Assembly: GCF_900142955.1 (NCBI RefSeq)
Contig: NZ_FRCP01000027.1
Coordinates: forward strand, 1-63,937
Origin: Anaerosporobacter mobilis DSM 15930
GTDB taxonomy: Bacteria; Bacillota; Clostridia; Lachnospirales; Lachnospiraceae
Length of the DNA stretch: 63,937 nt
Direction: 5' to 3'
This document shows, piece after piece, positions 24,961 through 34,914 of this stretch (the stretch's first letter is position 1; each line of letters opens with the position of its first letter). The translations under genes were made by a program, and so were the position numbers. Below the pieces are notes generated by a model. That model saw nothing but the letters and a program-made list of their open reading frames with translations. It was not told the DNA's origin and made no database searches.

Positions 24961-26022
24961 TTAATAAGGATAGAGACCATAATTCTCTAAGCCTTCTCTT
25001 TCATCTAACCCCATTATCAGATTCATATTTTGAACGCCAACCTGAGCGCCACCCTTTCCTATGCTATCCAAAACACTAAACACCACGATTCGATTACGTT
25101 TTTCATCCACACTTAGACCGATATGGCAGAAGTTCGTTGAGACAACTGAAGACACCCATGGGTAAGGCATATAGTTCCAAGCACAATCTTTGTTCTCAGG
25201 AATATCAATAACCTTAATAAAATAGGAATCTTTATAGAATTCATTGTACAATTCCAAAAGTGACTGTCTGGTAACATGTTCAACCGGAAAACAGTGACAA
25301 GCCGATAGAATGCCACGAGAGATTGGTACATAATAAGAAGTAAAATTAATGTTTACTTTTTCATTACAGATGCCCATTAACTCTTGCTCAATTTCATATG
25401 AATGTCTATGGTTCACAACATTATAGGGTAAAATGTTATTATGCATCTGTGGATGATGAAGTGCAAAATCCAAATCAACACCCGCTCCTGCTGTGCCCGA
25501 CATACCATCGACAATTATTTTGTCACAATCAATCAGATTTTCTTTAATTAATGGTGCAAGCGCTAATATAGCAGAGGATGAAAAACATCCAGGATTCGCT
25601 ACCACCTTCGTATTAACTATTGCTTCCTTATGAAGTTCGTTTATACCATATACAGCCTGTTTCGCAAGCTCCCAATTAGGATGTTTACGTCCGTAAACCT
25701 CTTCCCATGTAGCCTGATCTTTCAAACGGAAATCTGCTCCAAAGTCAATAATCCGACTGCCTTCATGTAAAAACTTACTCCCCATTTCTGCTGCTAATCC
25801 AGTAGGTGTTGAAAAAAATACAACATCACAATCTTTCCCACTCACTTCTTCTGGCTTTGTAAATTGAATACCTCTCTTATAGAAATTCTTATGATAATTT
25901 AGCGCTTCCTCTCCATCTCTGCTAGTTGCCCAAACTACCTCTACCTGTGGATGTTGAAGCAAAATTCTCAAAGCCTCTGCCCCCATATAACCTGTTGCAC
26001 CATATATTCCGACTTTAACCAT
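24961..26022 (-). CDS. argC: N-acetyl-gamma-glutamyl-phosphate reductase
   Basis: ArgC reduces N-acetylglutamyl phosphate to the semialdehyde with NADPH in arginine synthesis. The Rossmann motif Gly-Ala-Thr-Gly-Tyr-Met-Gly-Ala-Glu is at the N-terminus, and the catalytic Cys is in Asn-Pro-Gly-Cys-Phe near residue 148. The start is the ATG at 26022, nine bases after AAGGAG; an upstream TTG is less likely. No other arginine gene of the acetyl cycle is adjacent. Confidence 0.93.
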   Translation of the reverse strand: MVKVGIYGATGYMGAEALRILLQHPQVEVVWATSRDGEEALNYHKNFYKRGIQFTKPEEVSGKDCDVVFFSTPTGLAAEMGSKFLHEGSRIIDFGADFRLKDQATWEEVYGRKHPNWELAKQAVYGINELHKEAIVNTKVVANPGCFSSSAILALAPLIKENLIDCDKIIVDGMSGTAGAGVDLDFALHHPQMHNNILPYNVVNHRHSYEIEQELMGICNEKVNINFTSYYVPISRGILSACHCFPVEHVTRQSLLELYNEFYKDSYFIKVIDIPENKDCAWNYMPYPWVSSVVSTNFCHIGLSVDEKRNRIVVFSVLDSIGKGGAQVGVQNMNLIMGLDEREGLENYGLYPY

Positions 26023-26262
26023 TTTCAAATCTCCTTATCGATACTGAAATCATTCTACCCATTCACCCTTTGCTATGCGTTTTTGCAATGGACTTCGGAA
26101 ATTATAGATACGATTTTTCCTTTCTAAAGAATTATTTTGTATATGATACTATTTTATTCCAATATTTTCAAGTCTTAATTTTAACATTTATGTCTGTTTT
26201 TTTTAGATTTGTCCATTTGGCAATAATGGCATCCTATCTTTAAAAGTTATTTCTGCATACCG

Positions 26263-26302
26263 AAAAATAAGGGCAAAACCAACTTGTTTGGCCTTGCCCT
26301 TA
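26263..26302 (-). terminator. Terminator of the chemoreceptor gene
   Basis: On the minus strand AAGGGCAA and TTGCCCTT (with inner pairing GGCCAAAC/GTTGG) form a long hairpin followed by ATTTTTC. It lies about 80 bp after the stop. The rest of 26023-26383 is the AT-rich argC promoter region. Confidence 0.7.
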
Positions 26303-26383
26303 CTATAACTACTATACGTCTTCCACTACTATATACCATATGAAAATATTGTAAACAACGAGAACTTCTATTATTTTACATAA

Positions 26384-28102
26384 TTAGAGTTTAAAGAATT
26401 TCACTTCGTCATATAATGTAGTAGCAAGCTCTTGCATCTTTTGAGCTGCTTCTGAAACAACATGAACCGTAGCTGTTAATTCCTCCATGGAAGCTGTTGT
26501 TTCTTCTGTTGCCGCTGCATTTTCCTCTGATAGAGCAGAAAGATTCTGAATCACATCCATTACCACAACCCTAGAGGTATTACACTCACCTGCTTGTTGA
26601 TTAATATTCTCAGTATTATGATTACATTGCTTAATTCCTTCACTAACTTGAGTAATTTTGGTTTTTGTATCGTTCAATTTCTCCTCTTGTTCTTTCACAT
26701 TCTGTTGAACTTCATTCATTACGCGAATGGAAGCCTTAGAGTCCTCGGCTAACATCTTAAGGATATCATCAATCTTTTTAGCTGATGCATTAGATTCTTC
26801 TGCAAGTTTTTGAATCTGCGCCGCTACGACACTAAAACCTCTTCCTGCTTCCCCTGCTCTTGCAGCTTCAATTGAGGCATTCAAAGATAGAAGATTCGTC
26901 TCATCTGCTATATTCGTTATTAGTTTAAGCGCTTCTCCTATCTTTTGAACAGAATTATCAGTCTTTTCGATATTAGCAGCAATTCGATTTATCGCATTCG
27001 TCGTATTAACATTAGACTCTGATAGTTCATTCATATTATTATTTGCTTCATTCTCAGTTTCAAGAACAGCCTCAGTAATTATATTCAATGATTCAATATC
27101 ACCCGTAATCTTCTCAATTAATGATCCCATATTAGCTACATTCAAAGTAGCACTTTCGATATCCGAAGCCTGTGTTACTGCACCCTTTGCAATCTCATCA
27201 ATTGCAATGCTGATATCTTCAGAAGTCTTACTTGATTGCGTCGCTAAACTCTCAAGCCCTTCTCCTTCTACCAATAAGGTGTCACAGCTTTGATTAAGAA
27301 TTCCAATAACGGATTTGAATCGTATTATTACATTATTTAGCGCTCTGGCTATTTCGCCAATTTCATCCTTCTTATTCAACAACTTATCATTAACTTCTAT
27401 CTTAAGCTCTCCACGTTCAAGATCTGTCAATGCACCCTTTACTAATACGATGCCATTAGCGAATAATTTAGCAATGAAGAAACTTGCAATACTGAATGCA
27501 ATAACCATAGCTACTGCAAACATTAATATCGTTTCAATTTTGGATCTAATAAAAGCATTAATATCACTACACTCTTTACCTACAAAAAGCATACCTACTA
27601 TACTACCATCCGCATTCTTTAATGGCATATAATACGCATAATATGGCTTTTCATTAATTTTAATATTGTAATCCGTATATGTATTTCCTTCTTTTAATAC
27701 TTTTTGTACAACTTTATCTGATGCCTTCGTTCCTATAATAGCACTTCCATCTTTGTTCTTAATTGTTGTTGCAACTCGAGTATCCCCATAAAAATACGTA
27801 ATCTCGTTACCTGATTCTTTAGCCAATGTATCAAGTAATTCCTTCTCCCCGGTAACATTCATATTTCCTTTTATTAATTCATTGCCTTCATTAATGGCAT
27901 AATCCCCTGTATCCATAGAATCAATAGTAATTTGAATGGTTTTAGCCATACTCGCTAAGCCATCGATTGCTTCCGATCGCATTCCAGATATCAAACAGAT
28001 ACTAGCGATTAAAATTAATACCCCGGAAGATACTATATACTGTAATACAGACATCCCTAATAATTTTTTCGCAAATCCATTTTTATGATTTCTCTTCTTC
28101 AT
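26384..28102 (-). CDS. Methyl-accepting chemotaxis protein
   Basis: This 572-residue chemoreceptor has a membrane helix (about 18-38), an extracellular single-Cache-like sensor (about 40-185) and a second membrane helix (about 190-212). A HAMP domain and a long cytoplasmic signalling coiled coil follow; its tip reads Leu-Ser-Leu-Asn-Ala-Ser-Ile-Glu-Ala-Ala-Arg-Ala-Gly-Glu. It would pass ligand signals to CheA/CheW. The ligand is unknown. The ribosome site before the ATG is weak, so the start is less certain. No che genes are nearby, so it is an orphan receptor. Confidence 0.92.
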   Translation of the reverse strand: MKKRNHKNGFAKKLLGMSVLQYIVSSGVLILIASICLISGMRSEAIDGLASMAKTIQITIDSMDTGDYAINEGNELIKGNMNVTGEKELLDTLAKESGNEITYFYGDTRVATTIKNKDGSAIIGTKASDKVVQKVLKEGNTYTDYNIKINEKPYYAYYMPLKNADGSIVGMLFVGKECSDINAFIRSKIETILMFAVAMVIAFSIASFFIAKLFANGIVLVKGALTDLERGELKIEVNDKLLNKKDEIGEIARALNNVIIRFKSVIGILNQSCDTLLVEGEGLESLATQSSKTSEDISIAIDEIAKGAVTQASDIESATLNVANMGSLIEKITGDIESLNIITEAVLETENEANNNMNELSESNVNTTNAINRIAANIEKTDNSVQKIGEALKLITNIADETNLLSLNASIEAARAGEAGRGFSVVAAQIQKLAEESNASAKKIDDILKMLAEDSKASIRVMNEVQQNVKEQEEKLNDTKTKITQVSEGIKQCNHNTENINQQAGECNTSRVVVMDVIQNLSALSEENAAATEETTASMEELTATVHVVSEAAQKMQELATTLYDEVKFFKL

Positions 28103-28288
28103 AATACATATTAGTATAACGTAGTAGTACCTATCTTCTACTACTATACTTCTCCTTTTCTCTAATACTATAGCACTAACCGTCTCGTGTTAGGAGTTTA
28201 AATACTATCTTTACATAATAACATCTTACATAAATTCTGGCAAGACTTCATTCATTTATTTCCCATTTTTAAACATATATATACTAAA

Positions 28289-28320
28289 AACCACATAACT
28301 ATACACCGCGTTATGTGGTT
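28289..28320 (-). terminator. Terminator of the first GSIII gene
   Basis: A perfect 11-bp stem, AACCACATAAC with GTTATGTGGTT, has TTTTTAG following on the minus strand. It lies about 70 bp after the stop of the synthetase gene. Nothing else was recognised in 28103-28390. Confidence 0.8.
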
Positions 28321-28390
28321 CTCTAAATATTAATTTCTACCTATTTAATTTATATTATTTAATTATATTTTATCAAGAAAGTTAGTATTA

Positions 28391-30505
28391 TTATACTTCA
28401 AATAACAATTCTCCATATGTTGGTACTGGCCATGCTTCTCTATCAATGATTAATTCTAATGCATCAATTGGAGCTCTTAGTTCAGCCATAGCTTGGAATA
28501 CAACATCCTTGAAATAGGTTGCTTGTTCTGCTCCTTCTTCTTTCGTAGCAGCTTCTGTGACAACTTCTTGTAATCTATTAACTGCTGCTTTTGCCTTTGC
28601 AAGTAAAGCTGAGGTATCCGTTAATAAAGTCGTTTGAACGCTTACATCTGCACTTGGAACAGCAGCTTTCACACTGTTGATTGATTCCGCTAATGTAGCA
28701 ACTGCTTTAATAACAGCTGGGATATACTTTTTGTTAACCATTTCAATCATAGTCTTAGCTTCAATATTGATAGCTTTTGAGTATGCTTCATAGTTGATTT
28801 CTGCACGAGAATGTAATTCCACCTCTGAGAATACTTTGAATTTCTCAAACATCTTGATTGATTTCTCACTTACAAGAGAAGGAACTGCATCAACCATCGT
28901 CTTAACATTTGGAAGTCCTCTACGTTCTGCTTCAGCTACCCATTCCTCTGAGTAACCATTGCCATTGAAGATAACTCTTTGATGGTCTGTTAATGTCTTC
29001 TTAATTAAGTCATGTACAGCTAAATCAAAGTTTTCAGCATTTTCAAGTTCATCAGCCATATCAGATAATACATCTGCAACAATAGTATTTAATACCGTGT
29101 TTGCACCAGCGATTGACATGGACGAAGCAACCATACGGAATTCGAATTTGTTACCTGTGAATGCAAATGGTGATGTACGATTTCTATCTGTAGCATCTTT
29201 CTTAAGCTCTGGAAGTGTATGTACTCCAATATTCAACTTACCACCTTGTTTTGAAGATTTTGCTTCACCAGTTTCAATTAATTGACTGATTACATCTTCT
29301 AATTGTTCTCCAAGGAAGATAGAGATGATTGCAGGAGGTGCTTCATTCGCTCCAAGTCTGTGATCATTTCCTGGATTTGATGCTGATAAACGAAGTAATG
29401 CCGCATTTTCATCTACTGCTTTAATAATTGCAGATAAGATTAATAAGAATTGAATGTTTTCATGAGGAGTTTTACCTGGCTCAAGAAGATTCTTACCTGT
29501 ATTTGTAACGAGCGACCAGTTATTATGTTTGCCTGAACCATTAACACCTGCAAATGGTTTTTCGTGAAGAAGACATTCAAGTCCACGACGTTTCGCAACC
29601 TTCTTCATGGTTTCCATTACTAATTGATTATGGTCTGTTGCAATATTGGCTGTTCCATAGATAGGAGCCATTTCATGTTGTGCTGGAGCAACTTCGTTAT
29701 GTTGTGTTTTAGAAAGGATTCCAAGTTTCCATAACTCTACGTTTAATTCTTTCATGTATCCAGCGATTCTTTCTTTAATACTTCCGAAATAATGATCATC
29801 AAGCTCTTGACCTTTTGGAGGCATTGCCCCGAATAAGGTACGGCCAGTATAGATCAGGTCTTCTCTCTTCATATATTTTTCTTTATCAACTAAGAAATAT
29901 TCTTGTTCTGGACCTACAGAACAATCAACTTTCTTAACATCGTCATGTCCGAATAACTTTAACACACGTACTGCTTGCGTACTAATGGCTTCCATGGAAC
30001 GAAGTAGTGGCGTTTTCTTATCAAGAGCTTCTCCTGTGTAAGAACAAAAAGCTGTAGGTATACATAATGTAACACCTGCCGCATCTTCTCTTAAGAATGC
30101 TGGTGATGTACAATCCCATGCAGTATATCCTCTAGCTTCGAATGTAGCACGAAGACCACCTGAAGGGAATGAGGATGCATCTGGCTCACCTTTAATTAAC
30201 TCTTTTCCTGAGAATTCAAGAATTGCATTACCACCATTCGATGCCGCACTAATGAAAGAATCATGTTTTTCTGCTGTAATACCAGTCATTGGTTGGAACC
30301 AATGTGTATAGTGCGTTGCACCTCGCTCAAGTGCCCATTCTTTCATAGCATGTGCCACTATATTCGCAATATCAAGGTCTAATTCCTCTCCCTCTTCAAT
30401 TGTCTTCTTAAGAGTAGCATATACTTTCTTAGGTAAACGCTCTGCCATAACTACATCATTAAATACATCAATTGCAAATACTTCTGAAATTACGTCTTTT
30501 GCCAT
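28391..30505 (-). CDS. glnN: Type III glutamine synthetase (copy 1)
   Basis: GSIII makes glutamine from glutamate, ammonia and ATP. The length of 704 residues fits type III (about 700-730, against about 450 for type I). Visible motifs include Gly-Ala-Asn-Glu-Ala-Pro-Pro-Ala-Ile, Val-Gly-Pro-Glu-Gln-Glu-Tyr-Phe and Asn-Gly-Ser-Gly-Lys-His-Asn-Asn-Trp. Translation starts after GGAAGGAAGGATAAAGAT. A leader with a terminator-like hairpin precedes it (30560-30680). A second GSIII lies 650 bp upstream. Confidence 0.95.
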   Translation of the reverse strand: MAKDVISEVFAIDVFNDVVMAERLPKKVYATLKKTIEEGEELDLDIANIVAHAMKEWALERGATHYTHWFQPMTGITAEKHDSFISAASNGGNAILEFSGKELIKGEPDASSFPSGGLRATFEARGYTAWDCTSPAFLREDAAGVTLCIPTAFCSYTGEALDKKTPLLRSMEAISTQAVRVLKLFGHDDVKKVDCSVGPEQEYFLVDKEKYMKREDLIYTGRTLFGAMPPKGQELDDHYFGSIKERIAGYMKELNVELWKLGILSKTQHNEVAPAQHEMAPIYGTANIATDHNQLVMETMKKVAKRRGLECLLHEKPFAGVNGSGKHNNWSLVTNTGKNLLEPGKTPHENIQFLLILSAIIKAVDENAALLRLSASNPGNDHRLGANEAPPAIISIFLGEQLEDVISQLIETGEAKSSKQGGKLNIGVHTLPELKKDATDRNRTSPFAFTGNKFEFRMVASSMSIAGANTVLNTIVADVLSDMADELENAENFDLAVHDLIKKTLTDHQRVIFNGNGYSEEWVAEAERRGLPNVKTMVDAVPSLVSEKSIKMFEKFKVFSEVELHSRAEINYEAYSKAINIEAKTMIEMVNKKYIPAVIKAVATLAESINSVKAAVPSADVSVQTTLLTDTSALLAKAKAAVNRLQEVVTEAATKEEGAEQATYFKDVVFQAMAELRAPIDALELIIDREAWPVPTYGELLFEV

Positions 30506-30559
30506 ATCTTTATCCTTCCTTCCATTAATAATTAAAATTATGTAGCATCGAAACTATTC

Positions 30560-30680
30560 ATGCAAAATAAAAAAGGTGTTCTCAAATACACTTTGAGAAC
30601 ACCTTTGTTCCACGAATAATCTTTTATCCGCCTAGATATAAAATACCACGTTTTCCCCCAAAAGGGAATACCCTTTTTTT
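30560..30680 (-). promoter_or_regulatory. Attenuator-like leader of GSIII copy 1
   Basis: On the minus strand, in order: a small hairpin (AAGGG-TATT-CCCTT), the block AAAACGTGGTATTTTAT, a hairpin CGGATA-AAAGAT-TATTCG (30613-30630), then a perfect 15-bp stem AAAGGTGTTCTCAAA (30572-30606) followed by TTTTTTATTTT. The last is an intrinsic terminator 60-100 bp before the start codon. The hexaloop AAAGAT has A at 1 and G at 4, as in ANTAR-bound hairpins. The leader of GSIII copy 2 is built the same way. Confidence 0.65.
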
Positions 30681-30832
30681 ATTTTTTTTAAGTTTTAATA
30701 TTTGGTAGTTAGAATTCTTATGTCAAACAACCATTAGTCTGTTCTTACTTAAATTCTTCATAATTATGAAATGTTCTCTAGTATATTAACTATCACATCG
30801 AACATACTAAGCATAGAAAGAGGTGATGACTA

Positions 30833-31153
30833 ATGTTGCAAAACGATAATAATGAATTAAATACTTCTTCCCTTGCAATGAATGCACTTGATAATATCCC
30901 GAGTCCAGGGCCAAATGCTAAAAATATTGTTGCATTGGTAAAACACAGTGGGAAGGTTACTGGTTACCAGCTATCCGACGGAAGTACTCTTTCCAAAGAA
31001 GAAGGAGTAGCACTAGCTAAAAACGGTGGCATAAATGGCGTAGGAATCTCCCATCGTAATGGTCAGGAATATCTTAAATCTCTTCCTGATAATACAGAAA
31101 ACAACAATTTAAGCAGCCTACCTACAGTATCTGAAAACAGCGTACAAGGTTAA
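30833..31153 (+). CDS. DUF3892 domain protein (106 aa)
   Basis: This 106-residue protein has a DUF3892-like core (about residues 28-75): Ile-Val-Ala-Leu-Val-Lys-His-Ser-Gly-Lys-Val-Thr-Gly-Tyr-Gln-Leu, then Gly-Ile-Ser-His-Arg-Asn-Gly. The family is frequent in spore-formers and has no known function. It starts after AAAGAGGTGATGACTA. It is convergent with GSIII copy 2, with one base between the two stops, so read-through from that gene would be antisense to it. Confidence 0.75.
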   Translation: MLQNDNNELNTSSLAMNALDNIPSPGPNAKNIVALVKHSGKVTGYQLSDGSTLSKEEGVALAKNGGINGVGISHRNGQEYLKSLPDNTENNNLSSLPTVSENSVQG

Positions 31154-31154
31154 T

Positions 31155-33272
31155 TTATACCTCGAATAATAAATCTCCATAGGTAGGAACTGGCCATATA
31201 GATTTATCAATAATAAGTTCTAATTCATCGATTGGTGCTCTTAGTTCTTCCATAGCTTTAGCTGCCACATCTTTAAAATATATTGCTCGTTCTTTACCTT
31301 CTGCTTTTGTAGCAGCTGTTGCAACTATATTTTCAAGATTAACAACGGCAGCTTTTGCTTTTGCTAGAAGTTCAGAACATTGAATTAGTAAATCACTCTG
31401 GACAGAAACATCAGCGCTTGGTACAGCTGTTTTTATACTATTAATAGAATCAGCCAAGCCTTTCACTGCTTTAATAACGGCTGGAATATATTGCTTATTA
31501 ACCATCTCAATCATTGTTTTAGCTTCTATATTGATTGTCTTTGAATAATTCTCATAATTTACTTCTGCACGAGAATGTAATTCTTTAGACGAAAAAACAC
31601 TAAATTTTTCAAAGATTTCAACTGTACGGGCGTCAATTAATGATGGGATTGCATCAACCATAGTTGGTGTATTAGGAAGTCCTCTTCTCTTAGCTTCTGC
31701 CTTCCATTCTTCTGAATATCCATTACCGTTGAATATAATTCTTTGATGATTTGTTAAGGTACGTTTAATTAAATCATGAACAGCAATATCAAAATTATCT
31801 GCCTTCTCTAATTCATCTGCCATATCACATAAGGCATCTGCCACGATTGTATTCAATACAATATTCGCATCTGCTACTGACATGGAGGAAGCAACCATAC
31901 GGAACTCAAATTTATTACCAGTGAATGCAAACGGTGATGTACGGTTACGGTCTGTTGCATCTTTCTTAAGTTCAGGTAAGGTATGAACACCAGTATTTAG
32001 CTTACCACCTTGTTTGCAAGATCTTGCTTCCCCTGTTTCAATAAGCTGATTAATAACATCTTCTAATTGCTCGCCAAGGAAAATTGATATAACTGCTGGT
32101 GGTGCTTCGTTTGCACCCAATCTATGATCATTACCTGGGTTAGAAGCAGACATGCGAAGTAAAACTGCATTCTCATCTACCGCTTTAATAATAGCCGATA
32201 AGAATAATAAAAATTGAATATTCTCATTAGGTGTCTTCCCTGGTTCTAATAGATTCTTTCCAGTATTGGTAACAAGTGACCAGTTATCATGTTTTGCAGA
32301 TCCACTTACACCAGCGAATGGTTTTTCATGCAATAAGCATTCTAGTCCTCGACGCTTAGCAACTTTTTTCATTGTCTCCATAACCAATTGATTATGATCT
32401 GTTGCAATATTAGCTGTACCATAGATTGGAGCCATCTCATGTTGTGCAGGTGCTACTTCGTTGTGTTGTGTCTTTGATAAAATACCTAGTTTCCATAATT
32501 CAATGTTTAATTCTTTCATATAAGCAGCGATACGTTCTTTAATGCTACCAAAATAATGATCATCTAATTCTTGACCTTTTGGTGGCATTGCGCCAAACAA
32601 CGTACGACCAGTGAAGATTAAATCTTCTCTTTTTAAATATTTTTCACGATCTACTAGAAAATATTCTTGCTCTGGACCAACAGAACACTCAACTTTCTTT
32701 ACATCATCATGTCCGAATAATTTAAGTATACGGACAGTTTGTGTATTAATTGCTTCCATGGAACGAAGAAGTGGTGTTTTCTTATCCAAAGCCTCTCCTG
32801 TATAGGAACAAAAAGCCGTAGGAATACATAACGTTACCCCAGCTGCATCTTCACGCAAGAACGCTGGTGATGTACAATCCCAAGCTGTATACCCTCTTGC
32901 TTCGAAGGTAGCCCGAAGTCCACCAGATGGGAATGAAGAAGCATCTGGCTCTCCCTTAATTAACTCTTTACCAGAGAATTCAAGAATCGCTTGGCCGCTA
33001 TTAGAAGCAGGACTGATGAATGAATCATGTTTCTCCGCTGTAATACCTGTCATTGGTTGGAACCAATGTGTATAGTGTGTTGCACCTTTTTCTAATGCCC
33101 ATTCTTTCATTGCATGTGCAACAACATTCGCAATTTCATGATCGAGTTCTTCTCCATCTTCAATTGTCTTCATTAGAGCTGCATAAACCTTCTTTGGTAA
33201 ACGCTCTGCCATTACAGCATCATTAAATACATCGATCGCAAATACTTCTGATATCACATTTTTTAACGCCAT
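31155..33272 (-). CDS. glnN: Type III glutamine synthetase (copy 2)
   Basis: At 705 residues, this copy has the same motifs as copy 1 (Gly-Ala-Asn-Glu-Ala-Pro-Pro-Ala-Val; Val-Gly-Pro-Glu-Gln-Glu-Tyr-Phe). By eye most residues are identical, while synonymous positions differ often, so the duplication is not recent. One visible change is Gly-Ser-Ala-Lys-His-Asp-Asn-Trp in place of Gly-Ser-Gly-Lys-His-Asn-Asn-Trp. It starts after GGAAGGAAGATAGGAAA and has no clear terminator before the convergent DUF3892 gene. Confidence 0.94.
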   Translation of the reverse strand: MALKNVISEVFAIDVFNDAVMAERLPKKVYAALMKTIEDGEELDHEIANVVAHAMKEWALEKGATHYTHWFQPMTGITAEKHDSFISPASNSGQAILEFSGKELIKGEPDASSFPSGGLRATFEARGYTAWDCTSPAFLREDAAGVTLCIPTAFCSYTGEALDKKTPLLRSMEAINTQTVRILKLFGHDDVKKVECSVGPEQEYFLVDREKYLKREDLIFTGRTLFGAMPPKGQELDDHYFGSIKERIAAYMKELNIELWKLGILSKTQHNEVAPAQHEMAPIYGTANIATDHNQLVMETMKKVAKRRGLECLLHEKPFAGVSGSAKHDNWSLVTNTGKNLLEPGKTPNENIQFLLFLSAIIKAVDENAVLLRMSASNPGNDHRLGANEAPPAVISIFLGEQLEDVINQLIETGEARSCKQGGKLNTGVHTLPELKKDATDRNRTSPFAFTGNKFEFRMVASSMSVADANIVLNTIVADALCDMADELEKADNFDIAVHDLIKRTLTNHQRIIFNGNGYSEEWKAEAKRRGLPNTPTMVDAIPSLIDARTVEIFEKFSVFSSKELHSRAEVNYENYSKTINIEAKTMIEMVNKQYIPAVIKAVKGLADSINSIKTAVPSADVSVQSDLLIQCSELLAKAKAAVVNLENIVATAATKAEGKERAIYFKDVAAKAMEELRAPIDELELIIDKSIWPVPTYGDLLFEV

Positions 33273-33404
33273 TTTCCTATCTTCCTTCCGTTTTGTCTAA
33301 GGATATGTACATGGTATCCTATCTATTTTGAATCCGTATTCCCCGCATTATATAAGAAATTAAAGAGCAAACAATATAATTAATTAATACTATTAGCTCA
33401 GCTT

Positions 33405-33525
33405 ATATAAAAAAGGTGTCCTCAAATAAAATTTGAGAACACCCTTTGATACGGATACTCAAATCCGCTATTAATAAAATACCATGTTTTACTCCAAAAG
33501 AAAAGACATAAATTTCTTTTTGTTA
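33405..33525 (-). promoter_or_regulatory. Attenuator-like leader of GSIII copy 2
   Basis: The minus strand repeats the layout of copy 1: block AAAACATGGTATTTTAT, a hairpin CGGAT-TTGAGT-ATCCG (33451-33469) and a terminator stem GTGTTCTCAAAT with ATTTGAGGACAC (33412-33447) followed by a T-run. The hexaloop here is TTGAGT and lacks the A1/G4 pattern. The shared layout in two diverged paralogues argues for a conserved control function. Nothing else was recognised in 33526-33626. Confidence 0.6.
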
Positions 33526-33626
33526 ATTTACATAATATTATATGCGGATATGTGACATTTTCTATACTTTTTAACTTAGCTTTATTAATTAAAATATTGC
33601 ATTTCTTAATTTTTATAAGTTTGTGG

Positions 33627-33890
33627 TTAATCTTCTATTTCTTCAATTACTTCTTCCTTATACGTATCAATATATTCCTTCATATTGTCTTCGATATGTT
33701 TGTATAATTTGGTTGGATTTGAAATGGTACTTTTCATTATACTAAATGCATGGATTTTAGTTGTGTATTCCTTTTGATATACCCATACTTCAACTATCGT
33801 ATCTTTATCAGCGGGTAATTCATGAATCTCAAAAACATAACCATCTTCTACTTCAATTTCTTGTATTATTCTTTGTTTTACCTCTAACAT
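33627..33890 (-). CDS. Hypothetical protein (87 aa)
   Basis: This is an acidic 87-residue soluble protein with a predicted beta-rich N-terminal half and a helical C-terminus ending in Glu-Glu-Ile-Glu-Asp. It starts after GAGGTAAGAGC, 77 bp downstream of the MscS-type gene. The family is not recognised. Confidence 0.65.
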   Translation of the reverse strand: MLEVKQRIIQEIEVEDGYVFEIHELPADKDTIVEVWVYQKEYTTKIHAFSIMKSTISNPTKLYKHIEDNMKEYIDTYKEEVIEEIED

Positions 33891-33967
33891 GCTCTTACCT
33901 CATACTTTATCTTTTTTATCTACTTCTACTTCTATTTCAGGTCATAGATTTCTTCTTATTAAGGTTA

Positions 33968-34867
33968 TTATTTGGAAACAACGTCTCGATTCGTAATATT
34001 AACATCTAACTGATCGAATGGTATTGTTACGTCATTGGCATCAAAATCTTCTTTGATTTTCTCAAGTATATCCCACTTAAGAGTCCAATAATCTTCGGTT
34101 TTTACCCACATACGAATACCAATATTAATTGCACTAGGATCAAAACTATTAACAAAGATTTGTGTGTCATAATCCTTTAATACTAATTCATGTTCGCTAG
34201 CAACTCGTTCCAAAATATCCTTAACTTTTTTAATATTCTCAGAATAGTCGATTAATACAGATAAATCCAAACGACGTATAGGTTCATGTGTTACATTAAT
34301 AATATTAGAATTGGATAACGTTCCGTTTGGAATAACTACTAAACGATTATCAGCAGTTAACATTCGTGTATAGAAGATATCAAGTCCCGTAACAGTTCCT
34401 TCTTTATCCGGAGTTATAATATAATCACCTACACGGAATGGTTTCATAATAAGTATTAAAACACCGCCAGCAAAGTTTGCTAAACTACCTTGTAGCGCTA
34501 AACCAATTGATAACGTGGCGGTGCCAAGTACTGCTACTAAGGATGAGGTATCCACACCAATATTACTAATTAATATTACAACTAAGATACCATATAGAAT
34601 TGCTTTAATAACTGCCATCAGGAATGTAGATACACTAGTCTCCATATTGCTTCTATTGAATGTCTTCTCTAATATATGGAGTATTACCCTAATGATTTTC
34701 TTACCTATAAACCATATTAATACTACAACAAGCAATTTCCATCCAAAAGCTATAAGCTGATCTTGGGCTTTACCAAGATATTCTGATAGTTTTGATACTT
34801 TCTTTACTACTTCCTCAGCACCTTCTTGCAGAGATTGAGTTGATAGAAATATTGTGTTCAAATTCAT
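33968..34867 (-). CDS. mscS: Small-conductance mechanosensitive channel (MscS family)
   Basis: This 299-residue protein has three N-terminal membrane helices. The third, glycine- and alanine-rich pore helix reads Gly-Thr-Ala-Thr-Leu-Ser-Ile-Gly-Leu-Ala-Leu-Gln-Gly-Ser. The family beta domain has Pro-Phe-Arg-Val-Gly-Asp-Tyr-Ile and Val-Val-Ile-Pro-Asn-Gly. It should open on membrane tension to release solutes during osmotic downshift. It starts after TAGGAGATAAAG. Confidence 0.93.
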   Translation of the reverse strand: MNLNTIFLSTQSLQEGAEEVVKKVSKLSEYLGKAQDQLIAFGWKLLVVVLIWFIGKKIIRVILHILEKTFNRSNMETSVSTFLMAVIKAILYGILVVILISNIGVDTSSLVAVLGTATLSIGLALQGSLANFAGGVLILIMKPFRVGDYIITPDKEGTVTGLDIFYTRMLTADNRLVVIPNGTLSNSNIINVTHEPIRRLDLSVLIDYSENIKKVKDILERVASEHELVLKDYDTQIFVNSFDPSAINIGIRMWVKTEDYWTLKWDILEKIKEDFDANDVTIPFDQLDVNITNRDVVSK

Positions 34868-34914
34868 CTTTATCTCCTATTATTCTAATATCTAATGTGT
34901 AATTACAACCCTTG

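Noticed and set aside
30560..33525. Firm assignment of the GSIII leaders to the ANTAR motif
   Set aside because: Only one of the two leaders has the A1/G4 hexaloop, and the second required hairpin is not clear in either.
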